Shown: positions 1 to 7,954 of the stretch, piece by piece
Numbering within the stretch: the stretch's first letter is position 1
Layout of the letters: each line of letters begins with the position of its first letter
Assembly (NCBI RefSeq): GCF_900101525.1
Contig: NZ_FMZD01000001.1
Location: 1-64,000 of the forward strand
Reading direction: 5' to 3'
DNA length: 64,000 nt
Origin: Marinilactibacillus psychrotolerans
GTDB lineage: Bacteria > Bacillota > Bacilli > Lactobacillales > Carnobacteriaceae_A
The notes under the pieces: model-generated
Told to the model about the DNA's origin: nothing
Databases searched by the model: none
Seen by the model: only the letters and a program-made list of their open reading frames with translations
Translations under genes and position numbers: made by a program

Positions 1-1
1 T

Positions 2-202
2 AAGAATGGTTTGTTTTTACAAGCGCTAACTGAAACGATTCCTGCTTTTAAACAGGAAATTATCCCTGAATTCAAAGGGATAATCCGTACATTACTAAAG
101 AAATATAAAACTAAAAAATCAATCGGTGTGATTGAAGGCGGTATTGGAAAGTACTGTGCGTCTTCTCACGCTCTGGGACAGTTGGCTAAAGCACTAAAAT
201 AA
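2..202 (+). CDS. C-terminal fragment of an unidentified protein, cut by the window edge
   Basis: The reading frame is already open at the left edge (K-N-G-L-F-L-Q...) and ends at a TAA at 200-202, so this is the last 66 codons of a longer gene, not a small gene starting at the internal TTG at 11. The visible part is basic and amphipathic (about residues 18-38), followed by a Gly-rich stretch I-E-G-G-I-G-K-Y-C with a single cysteine. I do not recognise the family. It lies next to a compound palindrome at 215-267, which could be its 3' end structure or an element boundary. Function is not assigned. Confidence 0.5.
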   Translation, partial: KNGLFLQALTETIPAFKQEIIPEFKGIIRTLLKKYKTKKSIGVIEGGIGKYCASSHALGQLAKALK

Positions 203-214
203 AGAGAGTTTAAG

Positions 215-267
215 GCTGTTTACTGAGGGAGAAAGGCTCAAAGAGCCCATATCCCTCAGTAAACAGC
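215..267. repeat. Compound palindrome: 16-bp perfect inverted repeat with a nested hairpin
   Basis: Arm 215-230 (GCTGTTTACTGAGGGA) is perfectly complementary to 252-267. Inside the loop a second stem pairs GGCTC (235-239) with GAGCC (243-247). No T-run follows on either strand, so it is not a standard intrinsic terminator. It could be a 3' end or processing hairpin of the truncated gene, or the end of a mobile element. Confidence 0.75.
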
Positions 268-360
268 GAAAAACAATAACAGGAAAAAGTGATTCTAGAG
301 ATTTCCTACAACAACTTGACACACACGAAAAATAATGCAAATACGCAATTTGGAATTATT

Positions 361-369
361 TGATATACT
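361..369 (+). promoter_or_regulatory. Extended -10 promoter for the small membrane protein gene
   Basis: TGATATACT carries a good -10 (TATACT) preceded by TG one base upstream. It lies 28 bases before the ATG at 398. No good -35 sits at 17 bp. A TTGACA is present at 316-321 but has no -10 at the right distance. A strong AGGAGG-like Shine-Dalgarno follows at about 388-393. Confidence 0.4.
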
Positions 370-397
370 TAAATGGAATATAAAATAGGAGGTATAT

Positions 398-874
398 ATG
401 ACTAGCAAAAAAAGTTCAAGTAATAAAATTGAAGAAGGCTTTGGATTAGCTATCGCCTTTATTATAATTTCTTTAATTTTATTGCTAGACATTGTAAGTT
501 ATGATTCCCAAACCCTGAAGTTTGTAATTTCTGCTATTACTGGATCGATAGGCGTAGTTGGATTAGGAGGTCTTGAAATTAATAATTTTACTGGGAAAAG
601 TTTTAATATTGATAATATTACCATTGGATTGTTTTTTGTTGCTCTTTATATATCAGCTTCAAACTTTTTTGATGGTGACATATACCAAACTCTAATCTTG
701 ATTTTACTTTTATTTGGTATATACGGATTAGCCACGGGTTGTATAAATTTATTAATGCATCTTGTAAACTCAGAAAATAGTATGAAAAGAAATGTTTATA
801 ACTTTACACTTTTTATCATTGAAATTATAGGTGGAATTTCAGCAATCGTCAGCATCGCTGAAATCTTTATTTAA
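398..874 (+). CDS. Hypothetical four-helix membrane protein
   Basis: A 158-residue protein with a short hydrophilic Lys/Ser-rich N-terminus (about residues 1-13). About four hydrophobic segments follow, near residues 14-32, 40-58, 72-110 (possibly two close helices) and 130-158. No catalytic motif or signal peptidase site is apparent and I do not recognise the family. The start is well supported by TAGGAGG seven bases before ATG. It is a monocistronic plus-strand gene in a region of minus-strand genes and faces the gene at 1017-1382 across two hairpins. Its very high A+T and Ile/Leu/Phe content fits a membrane protein. It may be an accessory gene; function unknown. Confidence 0.7.
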   Translation: MTSKKSSSNKIEEGFGLAIAFIIISLILLLDIVSYDSQTLKFVISAITGSIGVVGLGGLEINNFTGKSFNIDNITIGLFFVALYISASNFFDGDIYQTLILILLLFGIYGLATGCINLLMHLVNSENSMKRNVYNFTLFIIEIIGGISAIVSIAEIFI

Positions 875-884
875 ATTTAATTAA

Positions 885-918
885 AAAATCCCTCATCCAA
901 TTAATGGCGAGGGATTTT
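885..918. terminator. Bidirectional terminator hairpin
   Basis: AAAATCCCTC (885-894) pairs with GAGGGATTTT (909-918) across a 14-base loop, with a T-run on both strands (longer on the minus strand). It ends the membrane protein gene at 874. Confidence 0.75.
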
Positions 919-986
919 GAATATTAACTTATCTTTTCTAAAAATTCTAAATAATGTGTTGTCCCCTTTAAAAAATAGTTCAAAAA

Positions 987-1009
987 GAGCTCACTTAATA
1001 AGTGAACTC
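987..1009 (-). terminator. Terminator of the PH-like hypothetical gene
   Basis: GAGCTCACTT (987-996) pairs with AAGTGAACTC (1000-1009) with one mismatch and a 3-base loop. Read on the minus strand it is followed by TTTTT. It lies just after the stop of the gene ending at 1017. Confidence 0.75.
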
Positions 1010-1016
1010 AAAAGAT

Positions 1017-1382
1017 TCATTTTGAAAGAGACTCAAATTTTGAAATCAATTTTTTTTGATATTCTTTAATACCTATTACATTTGGCTTAATAATAAATTT
1101 AATCGTTTCGTCTCTTGTTATAATACTGACTCTTCTTATACTTCGACCCGTTACTTTTATGCTCCTAATTTTCTTTAAAGGAATCACTTCTACTGTTTTT
1201 TCATCCAACTTAATATCTAACTGAGATAAAGTTAGATTATATTTATCTAGTACTACTATATAATATTTAGGCAGTGGTAAAAAAAACTTTTTATCTTCTT
1301 CTACATAACCAGAAAAAGGTTGGAAATTTCCGTATTTGCTTTTTGCTTCCTCTAATGCAGATTTGGTAATCGCAATTTTCAT
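1017..1382 (-). CDS. Hypothetical 121-residue protein, possibly PH-like fold
   Basis: A soluble protein of 121 residues without membrane segments. After a 45-residue N-terminal part come alternating hydrophobic beta-type stretches (I-K-L-D-E-K-T-V-E-V-I-P, I-R-S-I-K-V-T-G, V-S-I-I-T-R-D-E-T-I-K-F) and a final amphipathic helix. This pattern resembles small bacterial PH-like (GRAM/bPH) domains, but that is a guess from pattern only. Start: AGAAGGAG lies eight bases before the ATG. It sits alone between the thiN terminator and its own terminator at 987-1009, so it is probably monocistronic. No function is assigned. Confidence 0.6.
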   Translation of the reverse strand: MKIAITKSALEEAKSKYGNFQPFSGYVEEDKKFFLPLPKYYIVVLDKYNLTLSQLDIKLDEKTVEVIPLKKIRSIKVTGRSIRRVSIITRDETIKFIIKPNVIGIKEYQKKLISKFESLSK

Positions 1383-1440
1383 TATATAAACTCCTTCTCT
1401 TACTCTCGTTTAGCTCAGATAAATTCTACATCAGCAATTT

Positions 1441-1475
1441 AAAAAAGTAGGAAATCCGTTTATCCTGACTTTTTT
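1441..1475 (-). terminator. Terminator of the coaBC...thiN gene run
   Basis: AAAAAAGTAGGA (1441-1452) pairs with TCCTGACTTTTTT (1463-1475), with a one-base bulge. The T-run lies at the minus-strand 3' side, directly after the thiN stop. Confidence 0.75.
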
Positions 1476-1477
1476 AG

Positions 1478-2125
1478 CTAATCTTTACTCTGAATAAAAG
1501 CGATCAATCCTTTATCAAACGAAGCTGTTCCCTTTTCCATAACAAATTCATTGCTGATCAACGCGATAGGGTACTCAAAACTTTCTTTATCTAAAGTATA
1601 CTTGAAGCTATTGTCTAATGTTAAATTGCTTAAAGCAGTCAGTCCAATAAAAGAACAGTATTTTTTATCCTGTTCTTTATACAGTGTATAGCTTCCAGGT
1701 AAATAAAAACTCACTGTATTGGTTTGGTTAATAAATGATAACTTTGCTATGATTCCTTCAAATCTTGGTTGCAAAACAATCATTATAATACTCAATAGAT
1801 GGTCCAGCCTTCCTCCTGACCATCCGTATAAAATAATTTGCTCGGCCTCAAATATCTCTGTAGCATATACTAAACTCAATTCTGCATCTGTGTCATCTTT
1901 TTCAGGCTCAAAACTGATTATTTTCTTGGAAACTTTTTCTATTATCTTTTTTTCATCTTCTGTTATAGAATCAAAGTCACCCAATGATAGATCGATAGAA
2001 TAATTATTTTGAGCTAGCAATAATGCTCCTCTATCCACACCGATGTAGTGATCTTGCTCTTTCATCGGAGGCATCGAACGTTGACGATGATCCGGACTAC
2101 CTAACATAATATGAACATTACTCAT
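1478..2125 (-). CDS. thiN: Thiamine pyrophosphokinase
   Basis: Transfers pyrophosphate from ATP to thiamine, giving thiamine pyrophosphate (TPP) in the cytosol. The 215 residues match the family length. Visible marks are Y-I-G-V-D-R-G-A at about residue 27, L-G-D-F-D-S-I at about 48, the acidic E-K-D-D-T-D-A-E-L at about 75, and G-W-S-G-G-R-L-D-H at about 100. These are the substrate and metal-binding motifs of the ThiN/TPK family. The ATG follows the rpe stop without a gap, so translation is coupled and its ribosome binding site lies inside rpe. Last gene of the rsgA-rpe-thiN cluster. Its product would be the ligand of the TPP riboswitch before thiT at 28.1 kb. Confidence 0.93.
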   Translation of the reverse strand: MSNVHIMLGSPDHRQRSMPPMKEQDHYIGVDRGALLLAQNNYSIDLSLGDFDSITEDEKKIIEKVSKKIISFEPEKDDTDAELSLVYATEIFEAEQIILYGWSGGRLDHLLSIIMIVLQPRFEGIIAKLSFINQTNTVSFYLPGSYTLYKEQDKKYCSFIGLTALSNLTLDNSFKYTLDKESFEYPIALISNEFVMEKGTASFDKGLIAFIQSKD

Positions 2126-2776
2126 TTAATTCACCGCATGCTGCAATTTAGCAATCTGTTCTACAGGGTTTTCTGCTCCATAAATATATGATCCAGCAAC
2201 AAAAACTTCAGCTCCTGCTTCTTTACAGATTTTTGCTGTTTCAGGTTCAATACCACCATCCACTTCAATCATATATTCGTAATGGTGTTTCTGAATTAAT
2301 TGGTGCAACTCTCTAATTTTTGCAACCGTTTCGGTTAGAAAACTTTGTCCGCCAAAACCAGGATTGACTGTCATAACGAGCACTAAATCCACCATGTGTA
2401 AGACAGGTTTTATCATCTCAATTGATGTTCCAGGATTAATTACAATTCCTGCTTTAACTCCATTTTTACGAATAAGTTGTAGTGCCCCGTGAATGTGATT
2501 TGTACTTTCGAAATGAATAGAAATATAGTCCGCTCCTGCTTTAGCAAAATTCTCGATAAAATTTTCAGGATTTTCAATCATAAGATGACAATCAAGCGGT
2601 AATGATGTATGAGGTCTTATTGCATCTACGACATTATAGCCGAATGTTAAATTAGGAACGAAGTGACCATCCATAACATCTATATGGATCCAATCAGCCC
2701 CCCCTTGTTCCACTAGTGATACCTGTTCTTTGAGTATTGCAAAATCTGCACTTAATATTGACGGAGCTATTTTCAT
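2126..2776 (-). CDS. rpe: Ribulose-phosphate 3-epimerase
   Basis: Interconverts ribulose 5-phosphate and xylulose 5-phosphate in the pentose phosphate pathway. The 216 residues match the family (about 215-220). The TIM-barrel motifs are clear: I-A-P-S-I-L-S-A-D-F at the start, H-I-D-V-M-D-G-H-F-V-P-N at about 32 (metal-binding His and Asp), L-D-C-H-L-M-I at about 61, M-T-V-N-P-G-F-G-G-Q at about 136 and E-V-D-G-G-I at about 173. The start codon overlaps the rsgA stop by one base (TAATG arrangement), which supports coupled translation. Confidence 0.96.
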   Translation of the reverse strand: MKIAPSILSADFAILKEQVSLVEQGGADWIHIDVMDGHFVPNLTFGYNVVDAIRPHTSLPLDCHLMIENPENFIENFAKAGADYISIHFESTNHIHGALQLIRKNGVKAGIVINPGTSIEMIKPVLHMVDLVLVMTVNPGFGGQSFLTETVAKIRELHQLIQKHHYEYMIEVDGGIEPETAKICKEAGAEVFVAGSYIYGAENPVEQIAKLQHAVN

Positions 2777-3690
2777 TAAGATTCTCCTTTTCTTCTATAT
2801 TTTGGTTTCCTCTTTTTTATTTCTTCTAAAAATAACCGATAATTATCGTATCTGTATTCTGGTATCTCACCTTCTAATATTGCTTTTTTCACAGCACAAC
2901 CTGGTTCGGTCAAATGAAGACAACCACTAAATTTACAATCTGATCTTAATCTCCACATCTCAGGGAAGTATTCTGACAGTGATTCCTGCTCTATTTCATC
3001 AAAGGCTAGCAAACTAAATCCAGGAGTATCCGCAATAAGGCTCTCTAATAAAGGAACCAGTTCAACATGACGAGTCGTATGCTTACCTCTACCTAACGAT
3101 TGAGATGTTTCTCCAGTTTTCAGTTCCAATTCAGGATTTAATACATTCAATAACGTTGATTTACCAGCACCAGACTGTCCCATGAAGACAATCAGGTTAT
3201 TTTTAAATTGTTCATTAAATAGAATTTCCAACTGTTTCTTTTTTTCTTTATCAGTTTTTTCTATTAGAACCATTTGATAACCAATCTTATTATAATCTTT
3301 TTGATATTTCTTGATTTTTATTGTTTCATCATGATCTAACAAGTCCATCTTAGTAATAAATATAATTGGTTTAATATGCTTGGACTCTAACATTATTAAG
3401 AACCTATCCAATAATTGGTTAGAAAATTTGGGATCCGCTGCAGACATAATAATGATGCCTATATCTACATTGGCAACTTGGGGTCTAGTGAGTTCATTTT
3501 TTCTTTCTAAAAGTTTTTGGATGACGCCTTCATCTTGATTTCCACTTTCAAATTCTACATAATCTCCTACTAGAGGCGTAATCTTTTGTTTTCGAAAAAC
3601 ACCTCTTGCTCTAGTCTGATAGATCGTATTCGATCTATCTGTGACATAGTAAAATCCACTAAGGGCTTTAGTTATCTGACCTTTTTGCAA
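2776..3690 (-). CDS. rsgA: Ribosome small subunit-dependent GTPase A
   Basis: A circularly permuted GTPase that acts late in 30S subunit maturation. The protein has 304 residues: an N-terminal OB-fold (about 1-70), then the permuted G motifs with T-K-M-D-L (G4) before G-Q-S-G-A-G-K-S-T (G1, about residue 170) and D-T-P-G-F (G3, about 219). A C-terminal zinc site follows with C-x5-C, H-L and a later C around residues 250-265. It follows pknB and precedes rpe, the usual Firmicutes order in which the kinase, phosphatase and RsgA travel together. RsgA-type GTPases are known kinase substrates in some Gram-positives; here this is inference. Confidence 0.96.
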   Translation of the reverse strand: MQKGQITKALSGFYYVTDRSNTIYQTRARGVFRKQKITPLVGDYVEFESGNQDEGVIQKLLERKNELTRPQVANVDIGIIIMSAADPKFSNQLLDRFLIMLESKHIKPIIFITKMDLLDHDETIKIKKYQKDYNKIGYQMVLIEKTDKEKKKQLEILFNEQFKNNLIVFMGQSGAGKSTLLNVLNPELELKTGETSQSLGRGKHTTRHVELVPLLESLIADTPGFSLLAFDEIEQESLSEYFPEMWRLRSDCKFSGCLHLTEPGCAVKKAILEGEIPEYRYDNYRLFLEEIKKRKPKYRRKGES

Positions 3691-3718
3691 TTACGCCCAT
3701 CCTTTCTTACCATTATCC

Positions 3719-5698
3719 TTATTCAGTGAGCCCGGATTCTTCTAGGATTACTTCTCCATCTCTTTCAACTCTGTAGCTTGCAGAATTACCCTCTTCAACA
3801 GTGAAAGTAAGAATTTCAGGAGTATTTTCAGTAACTTCATATTCTTTATAAACTGAGTCTAAATCATTTTCTGCATCACCAATGAATATCTTTATCTGAT
3901 TTGGTATCGGCTTTTGTGTCTCTTCGTCTGCATCACTATCAGGATCTTCAGAATCATCAGGTTTTACATAAGGAATAATGATTCCTTTATCAAATGAACT
4001 TACCTTGACTTCTGCAGGTCCTGTTGAAAAGACAACTGAAATTCTACTACCATCGTACACAGTTGTTCCTGCTTCTGGAGATTGCCTACTTACTTGTCCA
4101 GCTGGAACTTCTTCATTTGGTTCACTTGTACTAGAGACGGATAAGCCAATATCATTTGCATAGTCAGTTACTCCTGCTTCTGAATATCCACTAAGATCTC
4201 TTAAGGTAAAACCTTCCTGTCCCGTGCTTACTGTAAAAGTAATTATCGTTTCACTCGGAACGACTTCTTCCCCGGCGTCAACATCTTGTGCTATTATATT
4301 CCCTACTGCTATTGTATCACTACTTTGTTCTTCGCTCTCAACTGTAAAACCAAGTGTAGTTAACTCCGCTCTAATATCTTCGTAAACTTCATTTTCATAA
4401 TTTTCAACTTTAAAAGGTTCACTCCCACTACTAATAAAAAGTTTAACAGAAGCTTCTTCTCTTAAGGTAGACCCTGAGGATGGGTCTGAACGAATAACTA
4501 AACCTTCCTCAACTTCTTCATTATTTTCTTCTTTCACTTCTCCTAGCACAAGATTACGGCTAGACAATTCTTCTATAGCTTCTTCTTGAGTTAGGCCTAC
4601 AAGATTTGGAACCTCAACTTCTTTTGGTCTGTTGAATAGGAAAATCCCACTGCCAATAAGAATAAGTACAAATATCCCTAGAAATATCCATAACCATTTC
4701 CTTTTTTTCTTTTTCTCTTTTGGTTTATTCTTTTTGCCTTTAGCCTGATCCGCTATATCTTGGGACTCTTTAGGAGTATCTTTAGTAGAATGCGAGTCTA
4801 ATGGTACTGCAATCGGTTCGATTACTCTCGTTTCTTCTTTAGTTGTATCTATCGGTACAAACTTTGCTTCTCCTGCTCGCTCAGGTGACAAAGCTGTCTC
4901 CAGATCTTCTTTCATTTCATCTATTGTTTGATAGCGTTGACTTGATTCTTTTGCCGTTGCTTTTAAAACCACATTTTCAAGTGGTTGGGGCATTCGACTA
5001 TCAATATTTCTGATTGATGGTAATTCCTGTTGGAAATGCTTTAGTGCAATTGAGACCGCGGACTCGCCATCAAATGGCACGTCTCCTGTGAGTAATTCGT
5101 AAAGCAATATCCCTAGAGAATAAATATCAGATTGTTTAGTAGCCATACTACCTCTTGCTTGTTCTGGAGATAAATAATGAACAGAGCCCAAAAGAGAATT
5201 TGTTTGTGTTATAGAGTTTTGAGAAAGCGCGACCGCAATTCCAAAGTCTGTAATCTTAACATTATCATGAGCATCAATCAATATATTTTGAGGCTTGATA
5301 TCCCTATGAATAATATGATGCTGATGAGCATAACTAACAGCTGCTAATATCTGTTTCATAATCTCAATTGATTTTTTGTATGGGATTGGATGATAATCGT
5401 GAATATATTGTTTCAGATCCGTTCCTTCTACATACTCCATTACAATATAAGGATTTTCATTTTCTCCGACATCATAAATGTTTACAATATTTGGATGAAC
5501 GAGTTCTGTAGTAGCAAGTGCTTCTCTTTTAAAACGTCTGATACTATTTTCATCATTATGGAAATTATAAGCCATTAATTTAACGGCAACATCACGCTCT
5601 AAAATTAGATCGCGCGCTAAATAAACTTTTGCCATTCCACCTGAACCAATACTTCTTATGATTTTATATCTTCCGTTGATTCTCTCACCTGTTTCCAT
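3719..5698 (-). CDS. pknB: Membrane Ser/Thr protein kinase with PASTA repeats
   Basis: A Hanks-type kinase that senses cell-wall muropeptides or lipid II and controls wall growth. The 659-residue protein starts at M-E-T-G-E-R-I at 5698; an ORF extension to 5761 would add 21 residues unlike the family. Kinase domain about 1-270: G-S-G-G-M-A P-loop, V-A-V-K lysine, H-R-D-I-K-P-Q-N catalytic loop, D-F-G. A basic juxtamembrane stretch precedes one membrane helix (about 332-354). Three PASTA domains follow (about 357-555), then an acidic linker and an extra C-terminal beta-rich domain of about 100 residues. The start overlaps the phosphatase gene by 14 bases. Equivalent to IreK/PrkC/Stk1; the gene name is by family. 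Confidence 0.95.
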   Translation of the reverse strand: METGERINGRYKIIRSIGSGGMAKVYLARDLILERDVAVKLMAYNFHNDENSIRRFKREALATTELVHPNIVNIYDVGENENPYIVMEYVEGTDLKQYIHDYHPIPYKKSIEIMKQILAAVSYAHQHHIIHRDIKPQNILIDAHDNVKITDFGIAVALSQNSITQTNSLLGSVHYLSPEQARGSMATKQSDIYSLGILLYELLTGDVPFDGESAVSIALKHFQQELPSIRNIDSRMPQPLENVVLKATAKESSQRYQTIDEMKEDLETALSPERAGEAKFVPIDTTKEETRVIEPIAVPLDSHSTKDTPKESQDIADQAKGKKNKPKEKKKKRKWLWIFLGIFVLILIGSGIFLFNRPKEVEVPNLVGLTQEEAIEELSSRNLVLGEVKEENNEEVEEGLVIRSDPSSGSTLREEASVKLFISSGSEPFKVENYENEVYEDIRAELTTLGFTVESEEQSSDTIAVGNIIAQDVDAGEEVVPSETIITFTVSTGQEGFTLRDLSGYSEAGVTDYANDIGLSVSSTSEPNEEVPAGQVSRQSPEAGTTVYDGSRISVVFSTGPAEVKVSSFDKGIIIPYVKPDDSEDPDSDADEETQKPIPNQIKIFIGDAENDLDSVYKEYEVTENTPEILTFTVEEGNSASYRVERDGEVILEESGLTE

Positions 5699-6479
5699 CT
5701 GAAGAACCACCTTCCCCAATCGTACTTTCCATATCAATACTTTCTGATGAATTATATTCAATTAAACAGACTGTAATATTATCTGACGCTCCTTGGCTAA
5801 GCGCATTTTTGACTAAAAGTTCAACTTTATCCAAGTCAGTTAGTCTTTGAGATAATAATGTTTGAATTTCAGTCTCATTGATTGCATTTGTCAACCCATC
5901 AGAACATAAAAGCAAGTTTTGTATTCTAGTATTAGACAAATAAAAGAAATCAATAATTACATTTGATCCTATTCCTAGAGATCGAGTAAGTGTGTTTCTT
6001 TTTTCATGTATTAATGCTTCTTCTTCTGTTATTTGACCATTCAATTTTAATTCATTTGCAAATGAGTGGTCTTCAGTTACTTTGTTTAAGGTAGATGCTT
6101 CAAGAACATAAGCTCGACTATCTCCTACATTAGCAACCAGAGTTGAATCCTCAAAAATTACCGCTGCTACTAAAGTTGTTCCCATTCCATTTAAATCCTG
6201 AAAAACTGTAGCTGCATCATAAATTCTTTTATTTTCTTTGTTTATGTGTTCTCTAAGCCACTGCTCTGCTGAATGGATTTCTTGTTCATTAAATTCAGAC
6301 TTTTTCCAACTGTTGCCTAACTGCAGCACTGCCATTTCACTTGCAATATCTCCTGCATTATGACCGCCCATTCCATCACAAAGAATAGCTAAAATTTGAT
6401 TGCTCAAATTTGTAAAAGTAGCAACGAAATCTTGATTTGTCTCCCTTTTACCAATATGAGATTTAATGGTAGCTTTCAG
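5685..6479 (-). CDS. prpC: PP2C-type Ser/Thr phosphatase, apparent CTG start
   Basis: Removes phosphate from targets of the adjacent kinase and from the kinase itself; a Mn/Mg-dependent PPM-family enzyme. Motifs: G-K-R-E-T-N-Q-D (metal and phosphate site), L-C-D-G-M-G-G-H, G-T-T-L-V-A-A, V-G-D-S-R-A-Y, D-H-S-F, L-L-C-S-D-G-L-T-N and G-A-S-D-N-I-T-V. The first usable ATG/GTG/TTG (TTG at 6407) would delete the essential R-x-T-N-Q-D motif. The frame is open up to a TGA at 6486-6488. The best start is CTG at 6477-6479, nine bases after AGGAG. An ATT a few codons later is the only alternative. This gives 264 residues, close to the family's usual length (about 245-250). The gene overlaps pknB. Confidence 0.88.
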   Translation of the reverse strand: MKATIKSHIGKRETNQDFVATFTNLSNQILAILCDGMGGHNAGDIASEMAVLQLGNSWKKSEFNEQEIHSAEQWLREHINKENKRIYDAATVFQDLNGMGTTLVAAVIFEDSTLVANVGDSRAYVLEASTLNKVTEDHSFANELKLNGQITEEEALIHEKRNTLTRSLGIGSNVIIDFFYLSNTRIQNLLLCSDGLTNAINETEIQTLLSQRLTDLDKVELLVKNALSQGASDNITVCLIEYNSSESIDMESTIGEGGSSDGNR

Positions 6480-6535
6480 TTTTCCTCACTCCTGATATAC
6501 AATTAAATATATTTTTATTTCTTAATTGCTATGTA

Positions 6536-6552
6536 CCTGTCGCAGTGACAGG
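6536..6552 (-). other. Small stem-loop between rsmB and prpC
   Basis: CCTGTC (6536-6541) pairs with GACAGG (6547-6552) across a 5-base loop. No T-run follows, so it is unlikely to be a terminator. It lies in the only sizeable gap (about 120 bp) of the coaBC-thiN run and may mark an mRNA processing point or partial attenuation before prpC-pknB. Confidence 0.4.
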
Positions 6553-6598
6553 CTCTTATAACTAATAGTATGTCTTATTTTCTTATGATGTACAAGTC

Positions 6599-7954
6599 TC
6601 ATTTTGCTTTTGTTAAAGAACAGATAAAGAATCCATCAGTACCATACTGATGTGGATAAAGTCTTAACATATCATCTTCATCTAAATCGATATTATTACT
6701 TTCCAGGTAAACAGGTTCGGTAGTATACTCAGGATGGTTACTTAAAAAAGTTTGGATGACTTCTTCATTTTCTTCATGAGTAATCGTACAAGTGCTATAA
6801 ACTAGGCGACCACCTTTTTTCAAAAGTGATGCTACGTTCACTAAAATATCTAATTGGATTTTTTTAAGCGAAATTAAATCTTCAGGCGTTTTAGAGTAAC
6901 GAATTTCAGGTTTTCTCTTCATTAAACCCAGACCTGAACAAGGTGCGTCTACTAGTATTTTATGGAATGTTTCATCAGACACTAATTCTTTTATCTTTCT
7001 TGCATCAATATTTTGGGTTTTTACAACGCCTTCCACATGCTGTCTTTTTGCATTCTGTTCAATTAGTTTAATTTTATGTGCGTGTAGATCTAAAGCCAAA
7101 ACTTCCCCACCCTGACTCTGATCAAGATAAGTAGCCATATGAGTTGTTTTGCCACCGGGGGCAGCACAAGCATCCAATATTTTGTCTCCAGGATTAATTT
7201 TAAGTGCTGGGGCTACAAGCATTGAACTTTCATCTTGGATAGTAATCATTCCGGTTTTAAAAAGGCTGGATCTAGCTGGTAATCCACTCTTACTAATTAA
7301 ACCGTAAGGAGAAACTTTACTTTTTTCTACACTATATCCTTCATCCATTAACTGTTCTATAGCCTTTTCAACAGTGATCTGCTTTGCATTAACTCTTAAA
7401 CTAACTTTAGATTTTTCCAATAAAGACTGTGCATATTTCTCTGTCTCTTCTATACCGATATTTTTTATACTTTGGTCAATGATCCAATCAGGGAGGCTAT
7501 ACATCGTTCCTAACCTAACAATCGGATCTTTTATTTTAGAATAGTCGGGTTTTTCACTACGCAGGACATTTCTCAATACTCCATTGGTCAATCCTGCTAT
7601 TCCTTTATGACCTCTAACTTTTGCAATATTCACCGCTTCGTTCAATACTGCATGATCTGGCACTCTTTCTAGATAATACAATTGGTATACTGATAAACGT
7701 AAAAGCTGTAACACCCAATTTTGGATCTTCTTTTTATTATTTAAATAAGGGTCAAGTATATAATCGAGTGTACGTTTTCTTTGTATAACCCCATATACGA
7801 TTTCTGTCAACAAGTTACTTTCTTCTTTTGAAAGATTTTCTTTTTCAATTGTCTGACTTAATACAATATTACTAAATGCACCTTTTGAATTTACTTTCTC
7901 TAATATCGTCATAGCTAAATATCGGCTGCTTTTTCTAATAGAATTATTCTCCAA
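6599..7954 (-). CDS. rsmB: 16S rRNA (cytosine-967-C5)-methyltransferase
   Basis: Methylates C967 of 16S rRNA with S-adenosylmethionine. 451 residues, the normal RsmB length. An N-terminal NusB-like helical RNA-binding domain (about 1-145) is followed by a NOL1/NOP2/Sun methyltransferase domain. SAM site: D-A-C-A-A-P-G-G-K-T-T-H at about 263. The two catalytic cysteines are in D-A-P-C-S-G-L-G (about 340) and Y-S-T-C-T-I (about 395). Its start overlaps the fmt stop by 11 bases, the usual fmt-rsmB coupling in Firmicutes. Confidence 0.95.
   Translation of the reverse strand: MENNSIRKSSRYLAMTILEKVNSKGAFSNIVLSQTIEKENLSKEESNLLTEIVYGVIQRKRTLDYILDPYLNNKKKIQNWVLQLLRLSVYQLYYLERVPDHAVLNEAVNIAKVRGHKGIAGLTNGVLRNVLRSEKPDYSKIKDPIVRLGTMYSLPDWIIDQSIKNIGIEETEKYAQSLLEKSKVSLRVNAKQITVEKAIEQLMDEGYSVEKSKVSPYGLISKSGLPARSSLFKTGMITIQDESSMLVAPALKINPGDKILDACAAPGGKTTHMATYLDQSQGGEVLALDLHAHKIKLIEQNAKRQHVEGVVKTQNIDARKIKELVSDETFHKILVDAPCSGLGLMKRKPEIRYSKTPEDLISLKKIQLDILVNVASLLKKGGRLVYSTCTITHEENEEVIQTFLSNHPEYTTEPVYLESNNIDLDEDDMLRLYPHQYGTDGFFICSLTKAK

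Noticed and set aside
316-344. TTGACA at 316-321 as the -35 of the small membrane protein gene
   Set aside because: No acceptable -10 lies 16-18 bp downstream; the extended -10 at 361-369 explains the start better.
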